NCBI RefSeq assembly: GCF_963667685.1
Contig: NZ_OY763931.1
Span: 1,441,501-1,505,500 of the forward strand
Origin: Maridesulfovibrio sp.
Lineage (GTDB): Bacteria; Desulfobacterota; Desulfovibrionia; Desulfovibrionales; Desulfovibrionaceae
Length of the DNA stretch: 64,000 bases
Direction: 5' to 3'
The position numbers and the translations under genes were made by a program. Positions 1 through 8,807 of the stretch are shown piece by piece (positions within the stretch are counted from its first letter, which is position 1; each line of letters starts with the position of its first letter). The notes beneath the pieces were generated by a model, which saw nothing but the letters and a program-made list of their open reading frames with translations, searched no databases and was not told the DNA's origin.

Positions 1-883
1 GCAGGTCCTGCCTGAAATCACCACGGCTTACCATAGCTTCAAGATCTCGGTTGGTAGCGGCTATCAGTCGGAAATCACTTTTAAATTCTCTGTTTTCACC
101 CACAGGACGGTAAGCACGCTCCTGCAATACCCTTAAAAAAGATTTCTGCACCGCCAGCGGCATCTCTCCTACTTCATCAAGAAACAGTGTTCCCTTGTCT
201 GCCAGCGGAATCAGCCCCTTCCGGTCTGCCTGAGCTCCGGTAAAAGATCCTCGTTTATGACCGAAAAGAGTGGATTCAACCAGAGTCTCAGTCAAAGACG
301 CACAGTCAACTACTACAAAATTATTCTTGGACCTCTTGGAGTTCTCATGGATCGTCTGAGCGAAAAGTTCCTTACCAGTCCCTGTCTCACCATTAACGAG
401 TACATTGGCGTCCGACCCCGAAGCGTGCGCGACAAGATCATAACAGCTTTTAATCTCGCTACTTTTGCCGACGATATTATCGAGATTAAGAGCGACACAA
501 TGGGCCTTGGTCTGTTTTTCCTCGTGAAATTCCAATGCCCGGCGCATGGAAAGGGTAATCTGCTTCACAGATGACGGTTTCACCAGAAAATCCCAAGCCC
601 CGCCCTGAATAGCGAGCTCCGCCCCGTCGGCATCACCTTTACCAGTTAAAATTATCACCTCCGGATTACCGGAAGAATCCTTGACCTGCTGCAGGTAATC
701 AAGACCGTTGCCGTCCGGAAGAGATATATCGAGAAAAACGAGATCAAAGACAGCATTGTTGACTTTAGCCAGACCGTCCCTCAAGTTGTACGAACTTACC
801 GCCTCATGTCCTGCCCGGGCTATAAGACTCTCTATTGTTTCGCAAACCTGCACATCGTCATCAATAATCAGAATTTTACCCAT
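1..883 (-). CDS. Sigma-54-dependent response regulator, NtrC family (3' end outside window)
   Basis: This is a cytoplasmic transcriptional activator that would be phosphorylated by the adjacent kinase and drive sigma-54 promoters. It has an N-terminal receiver domain (acidic pocket Asp8-Asp10, phospho-acceptor Asp52 in FLDISLPDG). An AAA+ domain follows, with Walker A GETGTGKE at about residue 165, the sigma-54 contact loop GSFTGA at about 212, and Walker B LFLDE at about 233. About 294 residues are visible; the rest of the AAA+ domain and any Fis-type HTH lie left of the window. The ATG overlaps the end of the upstream kinase gene by 8 bases, so the two are translationally coupled and probably cognate. 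Confidence 0.93.
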   Translation of the reverse strand, partial: MGKILIIDDDVQVCETIESLIARAGHEAVSSYNLRDGLAKVNNAVFDLVFLDISLPDGNGLDYLQQVKDSSGNPEVIILTGKGDADGAELAIQGGAWDFLVKPSSVKQITLSMRRALEFHEEKQTKAHCVALNLDNIVGKSSEIKSCYDLVAHASGSDANVLVNGETGTGKELFAQTIHENSKRSKNNFVVVDCASLTETLVESTLFGHKRGSFTGAQADRKGLIPLADKGTLFLDEVGEMPLAVQKSFLRVLQERAYRPVGENREFKSDFRLIAATNRDLEAMVSRGDFRQDL

Positions 884-3536
884 CTATATTCTCCGTGGGA
901 GCAAGGACTTCCCGAATTGCGTCTGCGATAGTTGTTTTATTGTAAGGCTTCATAAGTACTTTCCTGACACTTTTCACATCATATTCCGCATCTGCCACAT
1001 AGCTGAGCACATTGCGTCTGCCGGAAACAACCAAAATAGGCAGGTCCGGGGCCACATCTTGAACCATACGGGAAAGTTCCAGACCGTTGGTCTGCGGCAT
1101 GTCATAATCAGTAATCATAATATCAAAACGTCCCGGCTCGTCCACAATCATATTAAATGCCTTTTCCGGGGAAGCAAGAGCTGTAACATCATAGCCGAGA
1201 CTTTCGAGGATGCGCGGTGTCGTTTCGAGCTGGTCTTCATCATCTTCAACAAAGAGAACCGTCTCCTGTCCCATAGGCAAGGCTCCATAGCTTTTCCGGA
1301 CAACGTCGCGAAGCTGCCCATGAACCGGGAGAAAAATCTCAAAACAGGTCCTGACGTCAGGGATACTGTTTACAGATATTCCGCCGCCATGCCCTTTAAT
1401 CAAACCATGCACAACCGCCAGTCCCAACCCGGTCCCTTCGGCCTTACCTTTAGTAGTAAAAAAGGGATCAAAAATTTTATCCAGAATTTCAACAGGAATC
1501 CCCGGTCCGTCATCAGAAATTTCCAGTCGAAGGTAAATACCGGGCGCGACCCGCATAAACTGGGCCTGCTCATCTTCCACTTCCACCGTAGTAAGCGAAA
1601 CATCAATACTACCGCCCCTGCCCTTCAGGGATTGAAAGGAGTTGGTACAAAGGTTCATGATTACCTGATGAATCTGGGTCGGGTCGGCCATTACCAGCGG
1701 CGCACCCTCAGGCACATTGGCTGATACCCGAATATTTCGCGGCAGGGAAGCTTTAATAAAATCTACTGTTTCCTTCACAACCTCGCCGATATCAGTAGGC
1801 TTGAACCCTTCCTGAGAAGGGCGGCTGAACGTCAATATCTGCTTGACCACACGGCTTCCGCGCTGAGCGGCTTTAATGGACCTGTCGAGATCTTTCCATG
1901 TGATAGTGCCTTCTTCAATATCACTAAGTGCCAGCTCAACAGAGTTCATGATTGAGGTAAGAATATTATTGAAATCATGAGCAATTCCACCCGCAAGCGT
2001 GCCGATAGCCTCCATTTTCTGAGATTGCAGCAACTGCTTTTCAAGGTTGACCTTACGGGTAACATCTTCAGCAGTTGTGAGCGTACCTACAACCTCACCT
2101 TTCTCGTTGTAGAGCGGAACCTTGTTTATTTCCAGCCAGACAGGATCTTCGCCATCACGGATAAGGGACCAGTTGATGCCCATACGAGGCTTACCAGTCT
2201 GCAGAACTTTCTTATCCCAGACCGCAGCCTGTTCCGCAAAACGTCTGTGCACTTCAACTTCAGAGTCGGTAAGCCCGACCAAAGACCATGGAGACCCGAG
2301 CCCGAAGAAATCTGTAAAAGAGTGATTAGCCCCGAGATATCGTTGTTTTTTATCTTTCCAGCAGATCAAAAGCGGTATGGTGTCCATGAGGATCTCCTGA
2401 AATGAAAGCTGCGCCTTGATACGCTTTTCAACCTTTCGACGCTGAAGAATAGAGATAACAAGCATGACCAGAATCATGCTCAATCCGAGAATTGAAACGA
2501 TAATAGTCCAAAAGACCTGCTTATCGAGCTTATAAAAATAATCCGGCTCGTTGATAATTACACTGCCATCGGGTAGCAGATTATTATTTATTTTAAACCT
2601 CTCCAAGACATTATAATCAAACATATAATATTCATCTGTACCCTTAATCACCCGCGGTTCCGGAATCCGGCCGGTATTAAGAACATGCAGAACCATCTCT
2701 GCTGCCTTGCGGCCCTGATCAGTTCCGGAAAGCAGCTTACCGCCTACAATACCGTGGCCAAGCAGGAATTCCCAGACACTAAAAATCATTGCCGGAGAAT
2801 TTTGATAAATAATATTAAGAACTTCTTCCGAGGAAAACAGTTCCCCATGCGCGCCCTTGTAAAAAGGAGTAAAGAGCAGGATCTCATCCTTGCCCATATT
2901 TCGGGAACGGGACAAAAGATCAACCAGCGGCAGGTCATTCCAATGTTCAAATTCAAGCACCCCTTTAAAAAGAGGCTGGGCCTTCTCAATCTGTGCCCGA
3001 ATAGCCTTTGAAGTTACCGATTGGTCTCCGACCACAATTACTTTTCGTAATGACGGATTAATTTTCAGAGCAATATCTAAATTATCTTTTATTCCGGGAT
3101 TTTCAAGCACACCGCAATAATTATCCAGCCCTTGGATCAACTCAGGTTTGAAATCGTTGATACCGCAAAAAATTACAGGTACCCCCGGGAAAAAAGAGTC
3201 CTGATAGCGTAACATAAAATTCAGGGCGTTGTTGTCCGAAACTACGATAGCTGAGAATTTGTATTTCTGGTATTTGAATACATAGTATGAATGCAGGATT
3301 TCCATGAATTCTTCATCCTTGAATCTTTTGGTATCCATGTATTCGATGTGCAGGTCGATATTCATCCCGCTTTCCAGAAAACAGTTCCTTAGACCTTCCA
3401 GAATATCATCAGACCACTTGTATCCGTTCTGGTAAGAGTTAAGATATAAGATATTGCGCTTCTCGGTTTCCGCCAAGGCTATGGAAGAAAAAAAGATGCT
3501 AATAATAAGTATAGTTACAGCAATTAACTGTTTCAC
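876..3536 (-). CDS. Hybrid sensor histidine kinase with periplasmic ABC-type substrate-binding sensor domain
   Basis: This is an 886-residue membrane kinase. A signal peptide (first ~22 residues) leads into a ~310-residue periplasmic domain that resembles the ABC substrate-binding family fused to many Desulfovibrio kinases. A single membrane helix lies at about 342-362. A PAS domain (~380-500) and the dimerisation/phosphoacceptor region (AHDFNN, His520) follow. The ATPase domain has an N box (MNLCTN), DDGPGIP and a GTGLGLA lid. A C-terminal receiver has its acceptor near Asp810 (ITDYDMP). The start is GTG with GGAG 10 nt upstream. It precedes and overlaps the NtrC-type regulator, so a phosphorelay is likely. 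The ligand cannot be told from the sequence. Confidence 0.92.
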   Translation of the reverse strand: MKQLIAVTILIISIFFSSIALAETEKRNILYLNSYQNGYKWSDDILEGLRNCFLESGMNIDLHIEYMDTKRFKDEEFMEILHSYYVFKYQKYKFSAIVVSDNNALNFMLRYQDSFFPGVPVIFCGINDFKPELIQGLDNYCGVLENPGIKDNLDIALKINPSLRKVIVVGDQSVTSKAIRAQIEKAQPLFKGVLEFEHWNDLPLVDLLSRSRNMGKDEILLFTPFYKGAHGELFSSEEVLNIIYQNSPAMIFSVWEFLLGHGIVGGKLLSGTDQGRKAAEMVLHVLNTGRIPEPRVIKGTDEYYMFDYNVLERFKINNNLLPDGSVIINEPDYFYKLDKQVFWTIIVSILGLSMILVMLVISILQRRKVEKRIKAQLSFQEILMDTIPLLICWKDKKQRYLGANHSFTDFFGLGSPWSLVGLTDSEVEVHRRFAEQAAVWDKKVLQTGKPRMGINWSLIRDGEDPVWLEINKVPLYNEKGEVVGTLTTAEDVTRKVNLEKQLLQSQKMEAIGTLAGGIAHDFNNILTSIMNSVELALSDIEEGTITWKDLDRSIKAAQRGSRVVKQILTFSRPSQEGFKPTDIGEVVKETVDFIKASLPRNIRVSANVPEGAPLVMADPTQIHQVIMNLCTNSFQSLKGRGGSIDVSLTTVEVEDEQAQFMRVAPGIYLRLEISDDGPGIPVEILDKIFDPFFTTKGKAEGTGLGLAVVHGLIKGHGGGISVNSIPDVRTCFEIFLPVHGQLRDVVRKSYGALPMGQETVLFVEDDEDQLETTPRILESLGYDVTALASPEKAFNMIVDEPGRFDIMITDYDMPQTNGLELSRMVQDVAPDLPILVVSGRRNVLSYVADAEYDVKSVRKVLMKPYNKTTIADAIREVLAPTENIDG

Positions 3537-3710
3537 TTTTCAGTAACTCCGGTTTATATGCAAAGCAACTAAGGTCCGCTGATAATCGGGCGCAATTGTT
3601 TAAGGCAGTCGAACCTGTTTGAATATAATCTATACAAGAAATGTACCGTTGCAACATATTTTACATCAACTAGAATGTTATAATTACGGTTTTTATCTTT
3701 AGGACAAGTT

Positions 3711-4769
3711 ATGAAAAAAATTGCAATCTTTATCTTCATCCTTTGTTGCACTCCAATCTCATTTCTCTTTGGAGCGTCAACTAAATTGGACAGTCCAACC
3801 CAACCTGAAATCAATCCGGTCAGGACTACTCTGGTCAGTGAGCAGGTCGGACCTGAAGAAATTAAAAATATAAACATGTCCAATCCCAGTTTGAAATACC
3901 GCGGGACTCTGCTCATAAGCAGCCCGCACCCTGCATTCGGCGGCTTTTCCGACCTATTAATCAGCGAGGATCGAACTACATTCCTAACTGTGTCGGATAT
4001 GGGCTTCTGGCTTAAAGGAAAAATTAATTACACCAGGTCCGGAGATCTCAAAAGCGTCAGCCGCGAAGCAGAGTTGGGGCAACTGCTCAACACCGAAGGC
4101 AAAACATTCAGCATAAAATATAATGCTGACGCTGAAGGGTTATGCCGCGCCCCGAAACTCAACCACGATGGCACCCCCGGTTCAGGGTATCTTGTTTCCT
4201 TCGAAAGGGTCCATCGCATAAATCATTACAATTCAGGCCAGAGTATGGACCTTAGCGGTAGACCAAAAACAGTAGCAATACCTGAGAAAATCAGAAATTC
4301 ACCACTCAATGGTGGTATTGAGAGCATGCTCCGCCTACCGGACGAAACGCTGCTTATCCTTACAGAAGACGGCAATTCTACAGATGATATCTCTTTGGGA
4401 GCGCTGCTCGAAAATGGAGAATGGCTCACTTTCAAATATCAGCGAAATTCCGATTTCCGCCCCACTTCCGCCGCTAATCTGGACGAAGGAAGAATTCTTA
4501 TTCTCGAACGTCGCTACAAAGGCCCCGGAACTCTCGGAATAAGAATAAACACCATTGAGCGGGATAAAATCAAGCAGGGTAAAACTGTCTTTCCGAAGCT
4601 TTTTTGCGACATAACCTCACCAATTCCCCGAGACAACTACGAAGGAATGGACACTGTTATTGGGGGCGATGGAACCCTCTGGATTTATATCATTTCCGAC
4701 GATAATTTTTCTCCGGCTCAGCACACTCTGCTTACTATGTTTGAACTTGACTTATCAGCGCAAAATTAA
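3711..4769 (+). CDS. Secreted phytase-like / esterase-like beta-propeller protein
   Basis: This 352-residue protein starts with a signal peptide (~22 residues, no lipobox cysteine). The rest resembles the 'esterase-like activity of phytase' family. It has repeated beta-rich segments, the internal DADAEGL-type motif, GGIESM, and a C-terminal EGMDT plus IISDDNF signature. Proteins of this family are periplasmic beta-propellers; their substrates are mostly untested, so phosphatase or esterase activity is only a family-level guess. The gene stands alone, with its own SD (AGGA) and a probable terminator immediately after the stop, and is divergent from the kinase operon. Confidence 0.75.
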   Translation: MKKIAIFIFILCCTPISFLFGASTKLDSPTQPEINPVRTTLVSEQVGPEEIKNINMSNPSLKYRGTLLISSPHPAFGGFSDLLISEDRTTFLTVSDMGFWLKGKINYTRSGDLKSVSREAELGQLLNTEGKTFSIKYNADAEGLCRAPKLNHDGTPGSGYLVSFERVHRINHYNSGQSMDLSGRPKTVAIPEKIRNSPLNGGIESMLRLPDETLLILTEDGNSTDDISLGALLENGEWLTFKYQRNSDFRPTSAANLDEGRILILERRYKGPGTLGIRINTIERDKIKQGKTVFPKLFCDITSPIPRDNYEGMDTVIGGDGTLWIYIISDDNFSPAQHTLLTMFELDLSAQN

Positions 4770-4798
4770 GCTCTACATATCATGTGATTAGCTTTTTC
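4768..4798 (+). terminator. Possible intrinsic terminator of the phytase-like gene
   Basis: Interrupted stem AAGCT..ACAT / ATGT..AGCTT followed by TTTTT. It begins within the stop codon. The stem is short, so the call is tentative. Confidence 0.45.
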
Positions 4799-4970
4799 AT
4801 ATTTATTTTTACATTAAATTATAAGTACTTATCTAAAAAAACAAAATACTCTGATAATCCGGCAGGATTAGCGGTTTATGCTTTATTTTCACATTAAGCC
4901 ATTGTCTTGTTTCGTTGCAGGGGTTATATTCCTATCAGGACTAATCCTACCCCAGCCCATGGAGGATGCC

Positions 4971-5150
4971 ATGAAAAAGACCAAAAAGCAGACCAAAAAG
5001 AAAGAGGAAAGGACTTGCCCGATCATAAACCTTAAGGACAAAAATGATCTGTTCATGCTCTCCCTTGAAAATTGGAACACACAGGACAACCGTAATTTTA
5101 TTATAAACGCTGATTTCCGCCAGATGAACTCCGCAAGAGATAATAAATAG
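4971..5150 (+). CDS. Small basic hypothetical protein (59 aa)
   Basis: Not recognised. The chosen ATG has a near-perfect GGAGG 5 nt upstream. An in-frame start at 4878 would add a hydrophobic stretch but lacks a comparable ribosome site. The product has a lysine-rich N-terminus (KKTKKQTKKK), a single cysteine, and a mixed C-terminus ending in NSARDNK. No membrane segment remains with the chosen start. If the upstream start were used, residues 1-31 would look like a signal anchor. The gene is isolated between the phytase-like gene and a convergent lipoprotein gene. Confidence 0.5.
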   Translation: MKKTKKQTKKKEERTCPIINLKDKNDLFMLSLENWNTQDNRNFIINADFRQMNSARDNK

Positions 5151-5204
5151 AATAAATTCAGATCCCCCCTTTGCCCGCGCACCAAAGGGGGGCGGGTGTG
5201 TGCA

Positions 5205-5240
5205 TAAAAAAAGCACCCTACCCCATGGGGGCAGGATGCT
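5205..5240 (-). terminator. Intrinsic terminator of the DUF3568-like lipoprotein gene
   Basis: On the minus strand an AGCATCCTGCCCC / GGGGTAGGGTGCT stem (two mismatches) is followed by TTTTTTT. A second GC-rich inverted repeat (cccccctttg/caaagggggg) at 5164-5192 lies just beyond it and may serve the convergent small gene. Confidence 0.8.
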
Positions 5241-5264
5241 TGGAATCAATCACAATATGTTACT

Positions 5265-5651
5265 CTAAAAACTTTTATTAATTGCCTTAAGTATTTCGCG
5301 GGAAGCATCCTCGTCTCCAAAAAGACCGTACCTGACTGAAACTTCCGTAACTTTTGTTGAAACATAAGCAAGGTCGATATAAACATCCTTATCAACATCG
5401 ACAGCTTTTATCGAAGCTTCGCTGAGCCTTTTCTTATGTTCAACAATCTTCAGTCCAAGGCTTTCACAGCCTTTGAGCGCTGCCTTATAGGTGCTTCCAA
5501 GATCAGAATTGAATTTCTGTTTTGCCTGCCCGGTCACATATACGTATGTCCCGCCTGCAGCGGCACCTCCAAGAACTACTGCCGCGCAACCGGTAACAGC
5601 TACACCCATGGATAGCACCAGACATAGAATCAAAAGTTTATTCTTGAACAT
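5265..5651 (-). CDS. Small lipoprotein, DUF3568-like
   Basis: A 128-residue predicted lipoprotein. It has a signal peptide of about 21 residues ending in a lipobox (VTGC) followed by an Ala/Gly-rich stretch (AAVVLGGAAAGG) and a compact alpha/beta domain. This arrangement is typical of DUF3568 lipoproteins, which are common in deltaproteobacteria and have no known function. It is expected to be membrane-anchored in the periplasm. It has its own terminator and is monocistronic. Confidence 0.75.
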   Translation of the reverse strand: MFKNKLLILCLVLSMGVAVTGCAAVVLGGAAAGGTYVYVTGQAKQKFNSDLGSTYKAALKGCESLGLKIVEHKKRLSEASIKAVDVDKDVYIDLAYVSTKVTEVSVRYGLFGDEDASREILKAINKSF

Positions 5652-5774
5652 AATATCAACTCCGATAATTGTGTAAACATTTAGACAGTTAATACCTTAT
5701 CGAGACTAGTCCTGTATTACACTCAGTCTGCTTAAATCCGGACGTAACCTACAATTATAACCGGCAGACAAATT

Positions 5775-5798
5775 AAAAAAGCCGAGTAGCACCCGGCT
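5775..5798 (-). terminator. Intrinsic terminator of the single-domain response regulator
   Basis: On the minus strand, stem AAGCCGGG / CTCGGCTT with a 5-nt loop is followed by TTTTTT. It sits 15 bases beyond the stop of the receiver gene at 5814. Confidence 0.85.
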
Positions 5799-5813
5799 TA
5801 TACCTCATTAGAA

Positions 5814-6209
5814 TTAGAGGATGTTGTTCTCTCTCAATTCATTCATAACCTGAACTTTGTTGAACGGCTTCACGATATAGCAGCTGGCGTACCCCTTAAA
5901 AAAAGCCTGACTGACGTTCTTGGTATCCTTCAGAGAAGTGATCATAACCAACTTAAATTCATCAGGACCGTCAACTTTAAGCTCCTGCTCTATATCGCGC
6001 AGCTTTTTTGTCGCTTCATGACCGTCCATTTCCGGCATGAGAATATCCATGAAAATGGTGTCAAAAGGGTCATCTTCATCATGGGCTTTCCTGTAAAGCT
6101 CAATGGCTTCATTACCGTTGAACGCAGTCTCGCAACGGGCATACGGCGAAAGCAGCTTACTCAGATACATGTGGACGGTTTCGTCATCGTCAATAATAAG
6201 AAACCTCAT
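5814..6209 (-). CDS. Single-domain response regulator (CheY-like)
   Basis: This 131-residue protein consists only of a receiver domain. It has an acidic pocket IIDDDE at residues 4-9, an acceptor aspartate in FMDILMPEMDG, a conserved Thr/Ser (MITS) and Lys in IVKPF. There is no output domain, so it probably acts by protein contact or in a phosphorelay. No kinase is adjacent. The start has an AGGGGAT ribosome site directly upstream, and a terminator follows the gene. Confidence 0.9.
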   Translation of the reverse strand: MRFLIIDDDETVHMYLSKLLSPYARCETAFNGNEAIELYRKAHDEDDPFDTIFMDILMPEMDGHEATKKLRDIEQELKVDGPDEFKLVMITSLKDTKNVSQAFFKGYASCYIVKPFNKVQVMNELRENNIL

Positions 6210-6381
6210 ATCCCCTCACTTGGCACAAGATGCGGTGTTTAAGTGGTCGTTGACCACAATTTACATTGATTACTTCATAATACAATAAAAGAAATGCAAA
6301 TTCATAGCAACGCAAAATTAAAAAAAATATCAATCCATCTGTATGCCGATCCAGAGAAATTCACATGTATATTTTCTTGAA

Positions 6382-6418
6382 AAAGAAAAACGCCGCTCTT
6401 CCGAAAGAAAAGCGGCGC
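6382..6418 (-). terminator. Intrinsic terminator of the CoA-disulfide reductase-like gene
   Basis: On the minus strand a strong GCGCCGCTTTTC / GGAAGAGCGGCG hairpin is followed by TTTTTC. It starts about 20 bases after the stop codon at 6441. Confidence 0.88.
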
Positions 6419-6440
6419 TTAATTTATCTTGCAAAATAAA

Positions 6441-8147
6441 CTAGATATCTACACCGAAAGCTTTGATAACCGCCATTCCGCCCTGTGTGTTGTGAACTTC
6501 TTCAAAACCGAGGGCATCAAGCATAATTTGTGCTTCATAGGACCGACCACCGGTGTTGCAGACCAGCACCAGCTTCTTATCCTTGGGAAGCTCTCCAAAG
6601 CGCTTGGGAATCTCGCCCTGCGGGATGTTGTGCCAGTGCTCGGGATACTTTTCAAGAAAAGGTTCAGCATCAGCTTTTTCACGAACATCAAGGAAACAGA
6701 ATTCTCCGCTATCACGCTGAGACCAGTACTCGGCGAATATATCCGGACCATGACCGTGATTCAGTCCTGCAAGGGCATTATCAGCCATGTTTGCGATGGC
6801 ATTGAGAACATCCATAGCGGAAGCGTAAGGCGGGGAGTATGCAAGCTCAATGTTACTGATGTCTTCAATCTTGGGCTGAAACTTCATAAGAGCCGCAACA
6901 GCGTTGATTCGACCGACAAGAGCATCGCCCCCAGCGGAGATACCCTGAATTCCGAGAACACGGCGTGTTGCCTTATCCACTACCATTTCAAGGGTCATCA
7001 TATCTTTTTCAGGATAAAAATGGGCGCGGTCAGCCATGATGAGCATAACGCTGATAGCATCAAATCCAGCCTGTTTCGCAGCACCAAGGCTCATTCCGGT
7101 ACCGGACATGGCCCGCTCGAATATTTTAACACACCATGAGCCTGCTGCCGGGGGAAAGACTTCCTTACGTCCGGCAAGGTTCCCGCCGATTACACGGCCC
7201 TGCCTGTTCGCCATGGACCCCATGGGTAAGAACATAGGAGAACCATCAACTGCATTCTTAATAATAGCGCAGTCTCCACCGGCGAAAATAAGCGGATCGG
7301 AAGTACGCATGCTTTCGTCAACAAGCACCCCGCCGCGTTCGCTGCACTCAATTCCACATTCACGAGCAAGGCTGTCATTGGGAATAACCCCTGCGGAAAT
7401 GATGACTATGTCAGCCTCGATCTCGCCATCGGAGGTGACTACCTTTTTCGCAACCTTATCGCCTTCAATTCTGGAGACAGTCTGTCCGAGCTTGAAGGTT
7501 ACGCCCTGCTCTTCCATATGGTTCTGACCCATCTTGGCAAGCACTGGGCTGCACATACGGGGCATGATCTGGTCAAAGATTTCAACAACTGTGGTTTCAA
7601 TGCCCCACATGTCGGAGAAAGCTTCGGCCATTTCAAGACCAATAAAACCGGCGCCGACAACTACAGCCTTGCTGTATTGTCCGGTAGTGATGCCCTTTTT
7701 GATTTTTTCGGCATCATGCATGTTGCCCACATAAAAAACGTTCTCAAGATCTTCACCGGGAAGCCCGAGTTTGCGCGGGGTAGCGCCTGTGCCTAGAACG
7801 AGCTGATCATAATTCAGTACGCTCTCTTCACCGGTCTTCAGGTTTTTGATATGAACCTGCTTATTTTCACGGTCAATCTTTGTGGCCTCGGTGGCGGAGA
7901 GTACATCCACGCCTTTGATGTCCTGAAAGAAAGGTTCATCACGGACCATATGAAAAGCGGTAGTGCGCAGCTGCTGCGCTTCGGAGACGTCACCGGAAAC
8001 ATAGTAAGGTATACCGCACCCGCCGTATGAGAAAATTTCGTCCCTGTCGATGAGGGTTACTTTGGCATCCTGTCTGATTCTTTTGAAACGGCAGGCGGCC
8101 TTGGGGCCAAGTGCGACAGCACCAATTACAACGACATGTTCTGACAT
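6441..8147 (-). CDS. FAD-dependent CoA-disulfide reductase-like oxidoreductase fused to a rhodanese domain
   Basis: This 568-residue flavoprotein belongs to the pyridine nucleotide-disulfide oxidoreductase family (CoA-disulfide reductase / NADH oxidase branch). An N-terminal FAD Rossmann fold begins VVVIGAVALG. The active-site cysteine lies in YGGCGIPYY near residue 44. The NAD(P)-binding fold contains VVVGAGFIGLEMAEA, and a second FAD motif contains FAGGDCA. The last ~110 residues form a rhodanese domain with catalytic Cys in LVCNTGGRS. Such fusions reduce CoA disulfides, persulfides or polysulfides with NAD(P)H, which fits a sulfur-metabolising cell. The gene is monocistronic with a strong terminator. 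Confidence 0.88.
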   Translation of the reverse strand: MSEHVVVIGAVALGPKAACRFKRIRQDAKVTLIDRDEIFSYGGCGIPYYVSGDVSEAQQLRTTAFHMVRDEPFFQDIKGVDVLSATEATKIDRENKQVHIKNLKTGEESVLNYDQLVLGTGATPRKLGLPGEDLENVFYVGNMHDAEKIKKGITTGQYSKAVVVGAGFIGLEMAEAFSDMWGIETTVVEIFDQIMPRMCSPVLAKMGQNHMEEQGVTFKLGQTVSRIEGDKVAKKVVTSDGEIEADIVIISAGVIPNDSLARECGIECSERGGVLVDESMRTSDPLIFAGGDCAIIKNAVDGSPMFLPMGSMANRQGRVIGGNLAGRKEVFPPAAGSWCVKIFERAMSGTGMSLGAAKQAGFDAISVMLIMADRAHFYPEKDMMTLEMVVDKATRRVLGIQGISAGGDALVGRINAVAALMKFQPKIEDISNIELAYSPPYASAMDVLNAIANMADNALAGLNHGHGPDIFAEYWSQRDSGEFCFLDVREKADAEPFLEKYPEHWHNIPQGEIPKRFGELPKDKKLVLVCNTGGRSYEAQIMLDALGFEEVHNTQGGMAVIKAFGVDI

Positions 8148-8268
8148 GAACCGAACCTCTGTTTTGAGATTTACATGACTACTGGATAGCGCTCTAAGCA
8201 GTAGGGGAATTGTCTTTGGTTTACGAACTAATCACTTTAATGAATAAATGCAAGTAGCTTGGAAAAAG

Positions 8269-8302
8269 AAAAGCGGCAGGACTGATAATTCAGTCCTGCC
8301 GC
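8269..8302 (-). terminator. Intrinsic terminator after moaC
   Basis: On the minus strand a perfect 12-bp stem (GCGGCAGGACTG / CAGTCCTGCCGC) with a 6-nt loop is followed by a TTTTCTTTTTCC run. It closes the dnaJ-moaC unit. Confidence 0.9.
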
Positions 8303-8329
8303 ATTAATTCATCTTAAATGAAGAAAGGA

Positions 8330-8806
8330 TTATTCGGCTACAAACAGTCCGGATTTACCGCCTTCTTTGCGAACAAGGCGGACATCTGAAATGATCACAT
8401 CCTTCTGCACAGCCTTGCACATGTCGTAAATGGTGGCACAAGCAACCTGAACGGCTACCAAAGCTTCCATTTCAACCCCGGTTTTCCCGGTGCAGCGAGC
8501 CTCGCCTTCGACTTCTATGGTCAATTCGGGCTCATTGACGGCAAAACGCACATCAACGTAGCTGAGAGCGATGGGATGACATAGCGGTATAAGGCGATGA
8601 GTTTCCTTAGCCCCCATGATGCCTGCAATTTTTGCAGAAGCAAGAGCGTCACCCTTGGGCAGCGCCTGCCGCTGCAGGAGTTTAAAGGTTTCCTCATTAA
8701 GGATGACCTTTCCTTTAGCAATGGCAATACGCTTGGTGTCGGCTTTGGCAGCCACATCCACCATCGTCGCATTACCGTTGGCATCAATGTGGGAAAATTC
8801 ACTCAT
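8330..8806 (-). CDS. moaC: Cyclic pyranopterin monophosphate synthase MoaC
   Basis: MoaC carries out the second part of the first step of molybdenum cofactor synthesis, making cyclic pyranopterin monophosphate. The 158-residue product has the family's usual length and signatures: MVDV near the start, LIPLCHP, GKTGVEMEAL, and the catalytic region DMCKAVQKD, with Asp and Lys of the active site. The ATG at 8806 has GGGTGAG a few bases upstream; an in-frame GTG at 8815 is possible. The stop of dnaJ lies between these two candidate starts, so moaC is translationally coupled to dnaJ. Other cofactor homologues (MoaE at 42133, MoaB/MogA at 47772) are scattered through the window. Confidence 0.95.
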   Translation of the reverse strand: MSEFSHIDANGNATMVDVAAKADTKRIAIAKGKVILNEETFKLLQRQALPKGDALASAKIAGIMGAKETHRLIPLCHPIALSYVDVRFAVNEPELTIEVEGEARCTGKTGVEMEALVAVQVACATIYDMCKAVQKDVIISDVRLVRKEGGKSGLFVAE

Positions 8807-8807
8807 G

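Noticed and set aside
708-1724. Long plus-strand reading frame of 338 codons opposite the sensor kinase
   Set aside because: It is antisense to a kinase with every catalytic motif in place, has no ribosome site and no recognisable domain.
3569-3916. Minus-strand frame of 115 codons upstream of the kinase
   Set aside because: It overlaps the signal peptide region of the phytase-like gene and has no ribosome site or recognisable motif.
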